Origin: Planctomycetaceae bacterium
Lineage (GTDB): Bacteria; Planctomycetota; Planctomycetia; Planctomycetales; Planctomycetaceae
DNA: 6,744 nucleotides
Assembly (NCBI GenBank): GCA_020426065.1
Contig: JAGQQT010000226.1
Coordinates: forward strand, 1-6,744
Direction of reading: 5' to 3'
Shown here one piece after another: positions 1 through 6,060 of this stretch (positions within the stretch are counted from its first letter, which is position 1; each line of letters starts with the position of its first letter). The notes under the pieces were generated by a model. The model was not told the DNA's origin and made no database searches. It was given only the letters and a program-made list of their open reading frames with translations. Made by a program: the position numbers and the translations under genes.

Positions 1-687
1 TCGCGGGAAGCGTTAAGGCTGGCTTACCTGCAGCATCGCGAATTTGCCACGAAACTGAAGGGCGTGCAGAAGCAGCGAACAGTTGGGGATCTGTTCTCCC
101 AGAAAACCGGCGGGGAATCGATTGTTGACAACATGACTCTCGACCTGCTGGTTGCATCAGGGGGGGTTCTTTCACATGCTCCCCGCATGGAACAGACAGT
201 CGCGATGCTGATCGCTGCCTTTGAACCGGAAGGTTTCACCCGGCTGGCCAAGGACAGCATCTTCATGATGCCTCATCTGGGTGTGCTGGCCTCCGTTCAT
301 CAGGAGGCAGCACTCGAAGTCTTTAAAAGGGACTGCCTGATCCCGCTCGGCATCTGCATTGCTCCAGCAGGTTTGTGTCCCCCGGGTCAGCAGGTCTGCG
401 ACTACGAGATACGCGGAGACATTTCTGCAAAAGGAACGCTGCTGTTTGGTGAACTAAAACGGATTCCACTCTCAGCCACACAAAACGCAGAGGTCAAAAT
501 CATTCCCGCTCGACAGTTTGATGTCGGCGCAGGTCCAGGCAAACCGGTGACCCGCAAAATCAGCGGTGGATCAGTTGGCATCATTCTGGATGCCAGGGGG
601 CGACCATTACTTGTCGGCACAACTGGATATTCCCGTCAGGACGTACAAAACTGGGTTGAACAACTCGACCTCTATCCAGGCTCATGA
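1..687 (+). CDS. GlmL/MutL-family ('glutamate mutase L') protein, C-terminal part; 5' end outside window
   Basis: Frame 1 is open from the first base to the TGA at 685-687, giving 228 residues with no start visible. The GTG at 64 is an internal valine codon, because the frame and family-like sequence continue upstream. GlmL-family hallmarks are SGGVLSHAP (residues 53-61), EPEGFT (75-80), DSIFMMPHLGVLASV (85-99) and a DCLIPLG segment (111-117). Family members adopt the ASKHA (actin/Hsp70) fold. Clostridial GlmL is encoded beside the B12-dependent glutamate mutase subunits and has no firmly established role. Beyond about residue 120 lies a further domain of about 100 residues, with RQFDVGAGPGKP (171-182) and GGSVGIILDARGRPL (189-203). 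I believe short clostridial GlmL lacks this domain. Four cysteines (112, 119, 126, 133) are spaced exactly seven apart. No mutase subunit is visible and the next five genes are not B12-enzyme genes, so I infer an ATPase-like role in a membrane assembly rather than in glutamate fermentation. The family call is strong; the function is unknown. Confidence 0.88.
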   Translation, partial: SREALRLAYLQHREFATKLKGVQKQRTVGDLFSQKTGGESIVDNMTLDLLVASGGVLSHAPRMEQTVAMLIAAFEPEGFTRLAKDSIFMMPHLGVLASVHQEAALEVFKRDCLIPLGICIAPAGLCPPGQQVCDYEIRGDISAKGTLLFGELKRIPLSATQNAEVKIIPARQFDVGAGPGKPVTRKISGGSVGIILDARGRPLLVGTTGYSRQDVQNWVEQLDLYPGS

Positions 688-729
688 TTTTTCCACGATA
701 TTGAATTCAGAATTCGGAAATCCCTGACG

Positions 730-1863
730 ATGTCTCAGGCTTACACACCAGGATTAAAAGTCACCGGAAGAACAACGCTCCGGGTACGTCGTGTCCTGTC
801 GATTGCCGGACGAGTCACGGCCCGGAAAGGGGAGCAGGTTCGAGCGGAAGATGTGGTGGCGGAAACCGAAATCCCAGGTAACATTTTCCCCATCAACCTG
901 GCCAACTCGCTTTCGGTATCTCCGGCAGATGTCCCTGCGGCTTTGACAGTTCCCGTCGGAGAAAAAGTAGAAGCCGGGGATGTGATTGCCATTTCAAAGG
1001 GATTCTTCGGCTGGTTTCGAAAAGAGTATCGCTCCAAAGTGACCGGAACGATTGAGAGTGCCTCCAAAATTACAGGCCAGGTGATTCTTCGTGGCGAACC
1101 CATTCCGGTTCAGGTGAAGGCCTTTGTTGCGGGAGAAGTTGTCGAAGTTGTTCCGGAATATGGAGTGCTGATCGAATCACAGGTCTCACTCATTCAGGGG
1201 ATTTTCGGTATTGGGGGAGAGGCCTACGGCCCGATTCGCATCGCCAGCCATGACGTCCACGCTCCACTGACTGCGGACCACCTTCAGGATGACATGCAGG
1301 GACAGATTGTGGTTGGCGGTGCCCGCATGACCGCAGAAGCGATTCAGAAAGCGATTGAACTCAAAGTGGCGGCAGTGGTTTCCGGAGGAATTGATGATCA
1401 GGATCTGCGGGACATTCTCGGCTATGACCTGGGAGTGGCGATCACCGGGACCGAAAAAATTGGCACCACACTCATGATCACCGAAGGTTTCGGGGATATC
1501 GCGATGGCTCAGCGGACACATGATCTGTTCAGTCAGCGTGAAGGTCTGCAGGCTGCGGTCAATGGAGCCACGCAGATACGGGCAGGCGTGATGCGGCCCG
1601 AAGTCGTGATTCCTCTGGAGGATCATCATCAGGACATCAATGAAGTGGTTGAAGGAGGAGCGGTTGCGGCTGTACTGGAACCAGGAGTGATGGTCCGGCT
1701 AATTCGTGATCCCTACTTCGGAAAAATCGGCAAGGTGATTGACCTGCCCCACGAACCGCAAATGCTCGAATCCGGCTCCAAAGCCCGGGTCCTGACGGTC
1801 GCCTGCAATTCCGAGGAACAGTTTGTTGTCCCCCGAGCCAATGTCGAAATCATCGCGGAGTGA
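730..1863 (+). CDS. Conserved soluble protein with barrel-sandwich (lipoyl/RnfC-like) N-terminus and KOW-like C-terminus
   Basis: 377 residues with no signal peptide or membrane helix, so probably cytoplasmic. ATG at 730 is preceded by a weak purine-rich site (CGGAAA, 715-720), 42 bases after gene 1. Residues 18-150 contain two runs of the kind found in barrel-sandwich hybrid domains (biotinyl/lipoyl, HlyD, RnfC): GRVTARKGEQVRAEDVVAET (27-46), and VPVGEKVEAGDVIAISKG (74-91) followed by VTGTIES (104-110). The modified-lysine motif of biotin carriers (MKM) is absent, so I infer a structural or docking role. The middle (190-295) is glycine-rich and looks the most constrained: VVGGARM (194-200), VSGGIDDQDL (217-226), ITGTEKIGTTLMITEGFGDI (238-257), then GATQIRAGVMRPE (279-291). 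Residues 325-375 resemble a KOW module (DPYFGKIGKVIDLP, then VPRANVEII). I do not recognise a named function. KOW modules bind RNA or protein elsewhere; here that is only a possibility. Adjacency to genes 1 and 3 suggests it bridges the ATPase-like protein and the membrane components. Confidence 0.85.
   Translation: MSQAYTPGLKVTGRTTLRVRRVLSIAGRVTARKGEQVRAEDVVAETEIPGNIFPINLANSLSVSPADVPAALTVPVGEKVEAGDVIAISKGFFGWFRKEYRSKVTGTIESASKITGQVILRGEPIPVQVKAFVAGEVVEVVPEYGVLIESQVSLIQGIFGIGGEAYGPIRIASHDVHAPLTADHLQDDMQGQIVVGGARMTAEAIQKAIELKVAAVVSGGIDDQDLRDILGYDLGVAITGTEKIGTTLMITEGFGDIAMAQRTHDLFSQREGLQAAVNGATQIRAGVMRPEVVIPLEDHHQDINEVVEGGAVAAVLEPGVMVRLIRDPYFGKIGKVIDLPHEPQMLESGSKARVLTVACNSEEQFVVPRANVEIIAE
1857..1860 (+). 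promoter_or_regulatory. Shine-Dalgarno-like GGAG for gene 3, inside the gene 2 coding end
   Basis: GGAG overlaps the last codons of gene 2 and lies ten bases before ATG 1871. It supports ATG 1871 over the in-frame TTG at 1823 and over ATG 1889, whose purine tract (AGAGG, 1881-1885) is only three bases away. The overlap with the upstream gene fits translational coupling. This is a short motif, so support is moderate. Confidence 0.45.
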
Positions 1864-1870
1864 CCAGCCC

Positions 1871-3175
1871 ATGACAAAACAGAGGTTGATGATTTGCAGA
1901 ACTCCACTGCTGTGGGGAAGCATGCTGCTGGCTTCTGCGTTCCAAGCACAACTTGGTCTCGCCGCAGAAACTCCGCCCGTAATGCCAGCCTCTATCGAAC
2001 TAAAAGCGGCTGATCATCCCTGGGACAACGGAGACTCCATTGATGTCACTCTATCGGGCTTCGATCCAGAATGGTTGAAAAAACTGATGGAGGGTGAGAT
2101 TTCCGGAGTAATCTCACTGGGAATCTCTGAAGAGCAGAATGGACTGTTTCCGGTCATCGCATCGGTCCCCCCTAATGATGGCACCTGGAGTGTTTCGGAG
2201 GACTCCAAGTCACTGGAGATGAATCTCTCTGGATTGAAGCGGGATGAAAAGTATTTTCTCAGAGCGTTCTGGACTGTGCCGGACGCTGAACCCCAACTGA
2301 TGGCATCTATAACAGAGTCCATCAGCCCGGAACGTCAATGGTTTATTGGTGATAAGTTTGAACTGCTGTTTGTGGGCCTGGTGATCTGCGGATCGGTCGT
2401 ACTCTTTATTGAAATTGCCCGCCGCGGCAAACCACTGAAGGTCCGCAAAATTGCCGGACTCGAAGCGGTTGATGAAGCAGTCGGCCGGGCGACAGAAATG
2501 GGTCGGACAATCCTGTTTATTCCCGGCATTCAGGACATGAACGACATTCAGACGATTGCCGGTTTGAACATTCTTTCTCAGGTAGCACAAACCGCTGCCG
2601 AGTACGAAGCAGATGTAGAAGTGCCGACCGACCGTTCCCTCGTCATGACCGCCGCTCGTGAAACGCTGCAGAATGCCTATCTCTCGGCTGGCAAACCGGA
2701 TGCCTACAATCCGGACCTGGCATATTATGTCACCGATGAGCAGTTTGGTTTCGTCGCCTACGTTTCCGGACATATGGTGAGAGAGAAGCCAGCGGCCTGT
2801 TTCTACCTGGGAGCGTTCTATGCGGAATCTCTCATTCTGGCAGAGACGGGCAATTCCATTGGCGCTATTCAGGTCGCGGGAACGGCGGAACCTTCACAGC
2901 TCCCCTTCTTCGTTGCTGCCTGCGATTACACATTGATTGGCGAAGAATTGTTTGCTGCTTCCGCCTATCTTTCCGGCTCTCCCGAAGAAATGGGTAGCCT
3001 TAAAGGGCAGGATGCCGGAAAGATTCTGGTGGGAGCGGGCGTACTTGCCGGATGCCTGGCCGAGACGATGGCCTGGAGTTTCATGGCTTCCCTGGGAGTG
3101 CTCACCGCCGTGATTGGAATTCCAGCAGTGACCTACCACCTGTTGAAAGCGAAACGCCCGGAAGCTGTCACCTGA
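1871..3175 (+). CDS. Membrane protein: signal peptide, Ig/FN3-like domain, TM helix, DUF6754-like cytoplasmic domain
   Basis: 434 residues from ATG 1871, seven bases after the gene 2 stop. GGAG at 1857-1860 sits ten bases upstream. A TTG at 1823 is in frame, but it would overlap gene 2 and place 16 polar residues before the signal peptide. In order: signal peptide (basic n-region, hydrophobic LLWGSMLLASAF, cleavage probably near residues 31-32); an Ig/FN3-like beta domain (about 38-150, with ADHPWDNGDSIDVTLSGF and later LSGLKRDEKYFLRAFW); a membrane helix (about 161-184) followed by basic ARRGKPLKVRK, indicating a cytoplasmic side; a conserved alpha/beta domain (195-375) with GRTILFIPGIQD (211-222), EKPAACFYLGAFYAESLILA (305-324), GAIQVAGTA (331-339) and ACDYTLIGEELFAASAYLSG (350-369); and a C-terminal hydrophobic hairpin (383-425). 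From memory the cytoplasmic domain matches DUF6754, which has no known function. It could carry signals or force between periplasm and cytoplasm. Its partners are probably the neighbouring products. Confidence 0.87.
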   Translation: MTKQRLMICRTPLLWGSMLLASAFQAQLGLAAETPPVMPASIELKAADHPWDNGDSIDVTLSGFDPEWLKKLMEGEISGVISLGISEEQNGLFPVIASVPPNDGTWSVSEDSKSLEMNLSGLKRDEKYFLRAFWTVPDAEPQLMASITESISPERQWFIGDKFELLFVGLVICGSVVLFIEIARRGKPLKVRKIAGLEAVDEAVGRATEMGRTILFIPGIQDMNDIQTIAGLNILSQVAQTAAEYEADVEVPTDRSLVMTAARETLQNAYLSAGKPDAYNPDLAYYVTDEQFGFVAYVSGHMVREKPAACFYLGAFYAESLILAETGNSIGAIQVAGTAEPSQLPFFVAACDYTLIGEELFAASAYLSGSPEEMGSLKGQDAGKILVGAGVLAGCLAETMAWSFMASLGVLTAVIGIPAVTYHLLKAKRPEAVT

Positions 3176-3229
3176 AGAAAACTTTTCCAGACAATCCTCA
3201 GCAACAACAGAAACAGACATTCCCTTCTC

Positions 3230-3233
3230 GGAG
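3230..3233 (+). promoter_or_regulatory. Shine-Dalgarno GGAG deciding the GTG start of gene 4
   Basis: GGAG is followed by eight bases and then GTG 3242. With the in-frame stop immediately upstream of the GTG, it fixes the start codon. The first in-frame ATG would remove most or all of the N-terminal membrane helices. Confidence 0.6.
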
Positions 3234-3241
3234 ACAGTTGA

Positions 3242-5092
3242 GTGAAACAGTTGATTCCCCTTCTGATCGCGGCAACGTGCGGGATCGTGCTGATCATCAC
3301 CGCATTTATTCCAGCGACGGTCACCTGGGGGGAAGTTGCAGCCGTCTGGTTCGACATTCTGGCAGCAATCGCCTTCGTACTGGGAGGAGCAAACCTGCTC
3401 AAGATTCACCTGCAGCGAATCTCAGAGCAGGAGGAAGGCTGGGCTTATTCCGGGATCACGGTCGTCACATTTCTCCTGACGCTGATCGTAGGACTGCTGA
3501 AATGGAATGTTCCTCCCAACCTCGATCAGGAATTTCTGGGTGAGACATTCGTTCGCGTTCCGGTCGAACAGATCCCGGAATCCATGCATTATTCCGTTCC
3601 GGTCGACCTGCCTGCCGAACTGGTTCATCATCATCTGCCGCTCTCCAGTCACAGACAGTTTTCTGTAGAAATCAATGAAAGTGGCGAACGGATCACCTCC
3701 ATTGGCTTTATCGGCTGGATGACTGCCAACCAGAAACGGGAGTTGACCCAGCATCATCAGCGACTGGACTGGCAATGTGCCATCGATCAACTGGCTGAGA
3801 CTGCCTCTCCTCCACCGGAGTTGAATGGCGTGGTCCGCTACGTCCCCAATCATCGTTCTCTGTCCGTAGACGGACCACTGGCCCTTGAGGGAGAAACACT
3901 GCTTCGCAGCCAGAGTGAGACTGCTGACTGGCAGAAATCCATCGACCAGTTGGCCGAAAAATCTCGCCGCATCACACAAATCCCGGCAGCTGATCTGCCC
4001 GAGGGATTTGAAATCCCGGAATCCATCCTGGATCGGGTTTCACTCGGCACGGAAACCATCGACATCAGCGGACCGATCAGCCAGTCTCTGAAAGAAGAGC
4101 TGATTGACGTTTTCCCACGGTCTCGTCCTATGACTTCCGAGCAGATTGACGAGTTTATCCAGCAGCTGGCAAAACTTCCTGGAGGACTGACAGAACCCCA
4201 GACGGCCTTTGTCCGGAACTCTCTGGAAGGGGCTTGGACCGCCGATCAACTCATTGTCGTGCTGAATGAGGCGGATACTCCTCAACCGGGCAAGAAAAGT
4301 TACTGCGATCTGCTGGCCGAACAGCTGGCGGGCGGCACGGTTCTGCTGGAAACGATTCCTCCCAGCGGAAATGCAACTCCCCTGAATGAAGAGCAGATTG
4401 CCGCTCTCAAGTCTGTCCTGTTTGATCCTGCCCGCTCGCTGCATGAGATTTCGGCGGCGCTGTCGACAGCCGGTCACTTCTCACAGGCACAGCAGTCAGC
4501 CCTGGATGAATTCCTGGGCAAACAGCCGACCATCGGAACCAGAAATCGACAACTGGTTGTCGGACTATTGTCGGGTGATCAGCAGCTTTCACCTGAGCAG
4601 CTCGATTTCCTGCTGGCAAGTTACCGGGAAGAACATAACTGGCGGGAACGGGTGCATGCAGCCATGCTTGCTGCTCATGTAACGAAATATCCCTGGTCCG
4701 GTGAGTATGTGGCGGTTGGTTCTCCCTTCTGGTGGTCCTACGAATACGCCTTCACACCTTTAACGGCCACCATGTTTTCCCTGCTGGCATTTTTCGTTGC
4801 TTCAGCGGCCTTTCGCGCCTTCCGGGCCAAGAATCTGGATGCTTTCCTGCTCTTGGGAACCGCTTTCATCATTCTGCTGGGACGCACCTCTGCAGCGGTC
4901 ATTCTAACGGCCGGTCTGCCAGACAGCCTGGCTTTTCTGCGGATTGAAAACATCACCATGTTCATCATGTCAGTCATCAATACCGCCGGAAATCGAGCGA
5001 TCATGATCGGGATTTCACTGGGAATCGTTTCCACATCCCTCAAGGTTCTGCTGGGTGTTGATCGTTCCTATCTCGGCTCCGGCGACGACTGA
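3242..5092 (+). CDS. Large polytopic membrane protein with a repeat-bearing, probably periplasmic domain (uncharacterised)
   Basis: 616 residues from a GTG start. An in-frame TGA lies directly before it (3239-3241), so no earlier start is possible, and GGAG (3230-3233) is eight bases upstream. Membrane helices are at about 4-27, 31-54 and 68-88, then a soluble region of about 410 residues, then helices at about 503-524, 532-557 and 580-606. The basic loops KIHLQR (54-59) and FRAFRAKN (524-531) put the soluble domain outside the cytoplasm by the positive-inside rule. That domain holds diverged repeats: DWQCAIDQLAE (176-186) and DWQKSIDQLAE (229-239) each lie the same distance after a Gly-aromatic/Pro turn, and a looser copy ends at QQLAK (307-311). 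A His-rich patch (H129-131, H137, H171-172) may be surface or metal-binding. The C-terminal block from ATMFSLLAFFVASAAFRAFR to RAIMIGISLG and GVDRSYLG looks like the most conserved part. No enzyme motif is recognised. I infer a scaffold or channel component of the same complex as its neighbours. Confidence 0.86.
   Translation: MKQLIPLLIAATCGIVLIITAFIPATVTWGEVAAVWFDILAAIAFVLGGANLLKIHLQRISEQEEGWAYSGITVVTFLLTLIVGLLKWNVPPNLDQEFLGETFVRVPVEQIPESMHYSVPVDLPAELVHHHLPLSSHRQFSVEINESGERITSIGFIGWMTANQKRELTQHHQRLDWQCAIDQLAETASPPPELNGVVRYVPNHRSLSVDGPLALEGETLLRSQSETADWQKSIDQLAEKSRRITQIPAADLPEGFEIPESILDRVSLGTETIDISGPISQSLKEELIDVFPRSRPMTSEQIDEFIQQLAKLPGGLTEPQTAFVRNSLEGAWTADQLIVVLNEADTPQPGKKSYCDLLAEQLAGGTVLLETIPPSGNATPLNEEQIAALKSVLFDPARSLHEISAALSTAGHFSQAQQSALDEFLGKQPTIGTRNRQLVVGLLSGDQQLSPEQLDFLLASYREEHNWRERVHAAMLAAHVTKYPWSGEYVAVGSPFWWSYEYAFTPLTATMFSLLAFFVASAAFRAFRAKNLDAFLLLGTAFIILLGRTSAAVILTAGLPDSLAFLRIENITMFIMSVINTAGNRAIMIGISLGIVSTSLKVLLGVDRSYLGSGDD
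3659..4174 (+). repeat. Diverged protein-level repeats inside gene 4 (three copies, the third weak)
   Basis: Three stretches share a beta-turn glycine followed by a helical segment. Copy 1 is residues 140-186 (GWMTANQKREL, then DWQCAIDQLAE). Copy 2 is 195-239 (GPLALEGETLL, then DWQKSIDQLAE). Copy 3 is 264-311 (GPISQSLKEEL, then IDEFIQQLAK, with about six extra residues). Glycine to tryptophan is 19 residues in both copies 1 and 2. DNA identity is low, so this is an old duplication or recurrent fold, not a recent tandem repeat. The layout recalls the 'G-x-MT-x-x-E ... A-I-x-x-L' module of some large bacterial extracellular proteins; that comparison is from memory. Confidence 0.5.
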
Positions 5093-5129
5093 TTGAACTT
5101 TACTCACATATAGACTGCGGATTCTCATC

Positions 5130-6008
5130 ATGTCGGATTCATCCCCTGCTCCAACGATTGTCGACAGGCTGGCTGGCCTGGATCGTCGCTGGATTTTCCT
5201 GCTGATGCTGCTGGCGGTCGCCATTCCGATTCTGCTGGAGCTCAAGTTTCCGGAAACGCCTTCCCAGCAGGCGATCAACGTCTTCAATGAAATTGATTCC
5301 TTGCCTCCAGGCTCCAAAGTGCTCCTTTCCCTCGATTTTGATCCCAGCACGGAAGGGGAACTTCGCCCGATGGCCAGTTCCTTTGCCCTGCACTGTGCAA
5401 AAAAGGATCTCAAAATCTATTTCATGACCCTCTTCCCGGGCGGCCCGCCGATGGTTCAACAGACCATCGAACAGGTCATCAACGCTGATTTCCCGGATAT
5501 GGTCTATGGCAAAGATTATGTCGACCTGGGCTTCAAGCCTGGCTATGAAGGGGTCATCAAAGTCATCATTACCAACCTGCGGGAGCTCTACACCACCGAT
5601 GCCCGGGGCACTAACATCAACCAGATTCCCATGTGCCAGGACATTGAAAGTGTTCAGGACATGGACCTGATCATCGATGTCAGTGCCGGATACCCTGGCT
5701 GCAAGGAGTGGGTTCAATACGCTCGCACTCCCTATCCGGATCGTGTGAAGCTGGTTGCTGGCGTGACTGGAGTCCAGGCTCCCTACCTTTACCCTTATGT
5801 CCCCGGACAGATCATCGGCCTGCTGGGTGCCATCAAGGGAGCGGCCGAATATGAGAAGCTGGTTGTCGACAAATATATCGAAGGGGAACCGCGTGCGGTG
5901 TATCAGGAAGGGGTCCGCCGGATGGGGCCGCAACTGATTGCTCACCTGCTGATGGTATTCCTGATTGTCGCCGGCAACGTCTTGATGTTTCTGCAAAGCA
6001 GACAATAA
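5130..6008 (+). CDS. Conserved membrane-anchored protein with a helix at each end (uncharacterised)
   Basis: 292 residues from ATG 5130, 37 bases after gene 4, with only a weak purine site upstream (GCGGA, 5117-5121). One membrane helix lies at about 20-37, preceded by basic LDRR, and a second at about 268-287. A soluble region of about 230 residues lies between them. It looks alpha/beta: strand-like KVLLSLDFDPSTEGELRP (63-80) and LKIYFMTLFPGG (94-105), then GKDYVDLGFKPG (127-138), TDARG (155-159), IPMCQDIES (166-174), DLIIDVSAGYPGCKEWVQYA (179-198) and PGQIIGLLGAIKGAAEYEKL (225-244). The charged, glycine-rich blocks look constrained, as in a ligand-binding or assembly surface, but I see no P-loop, catalytic triad or known cofactor motif. 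The positive-inside rule places the domain outside the cytoplasm, although basic RR at 263-264 before the second helix makes this uncertain. Co-orientation implies that it acts with genes 3, 4 and 6. Function unknown. Confidence 0.85.
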   Translation: MSDSSPAPTIVDRLAGLDRRWIFLLMLLAVAIPILLELKFPETPSQQAINVFNEIDSLPPGSKVLLSLDFDPSTEGELRPMASSFALHCAKKDLKIYFMTLFPGGPPMVQQTIEQVINADFPDMVYGKDYVDLGFKPGYEGVIKVIITNLRELYTTDARGTNINQIPMCQDIESVQDMDLIIDVSAGYPGCKEWVQYARTPYPDRVKLVAGVTGVQAPYLYPYVPGQIIGLLGAIKGAAEYEKLVVDKYIEGEPRAVYQEGVRRMGPQLIAHLLMVFLIVAGNVLMFLQSRQ

Positions 6009-6051
6009 CCAATCCCGGGATCATTCTCCTTACAATATCGTTTGAGTACTT

Positions 6052-6055
6052 GAGG
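6052..6055 (+). promoter_or_regulatory. Shine-Dalgarno GAGG for gene 6
   Basis: GAGG lies five bases before ATG 6061, after a 52-base gap from gene 5. It supports a real start for the gene that runs off the right edge. Confidence 0.55.
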
Positions 6056-6060
6056 CCATC

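Noticed and set aside
64..66. GTG as start of gene 1
   Set aside because: The frame is open to the window edge and the upstream residues look coding. The preceding sequence shows no ribosome site, and the GlmL family is much longer.
703..715. Two GAATTC palindromes one base apart before gene 2
   Set aside because: Short and isolated. Nothing indicates an operator, and it is likely chance.
1186..1629. Antisense frame inside gene 2 (147 codons)
   Set aside because: It is a shadow of the strongly patterned gene 2 frame with no supporting ribosome site.
730..1863. Gene 2 as a biotin or lipoyl carrier protein, or an RnfC electron-transfer subunit
   Set aside because: No modified-lysine motif and no iron-sulfur cysteine clusters. 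Only the barrel-sandwich pattern is shared.
1823..1870. TTG 1823 as the start of gene 3
   Set aside because: It would overlap gene 2 and add 16 polar residues before an otherwise standard signal peptide. ATG 1871 has GGAG ten bases upstream.
3052..3543. Plus-strand frame spanning the gene 3/gene 4 junction (163 codons)
   Set aside because: It overlaps both real genes out of frame. Its product is low-complexity S/R/G/D-rich, without a good start site or plausible domain.
5093..5114. TTGAAC and TATAGA as a promoter before gene 5
   Set aside because: The spacing is only 10 bases, too short for a sigma-70 promoter.
5139..6005. Long antisense open frame (288 codons) under gene 5
   Set aside because: It mirrors gene 5 codon for codon, lacks membrane or domain patterns of its own, and gene 5 is clearly the coding frame with two anchoring helices.
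6031..6036. TACAAT as a -10 box before gene 6
   Set aside because: No acceptable -35 box lies 16-18 bases upstream, and it sits in a short intra-operon gap.
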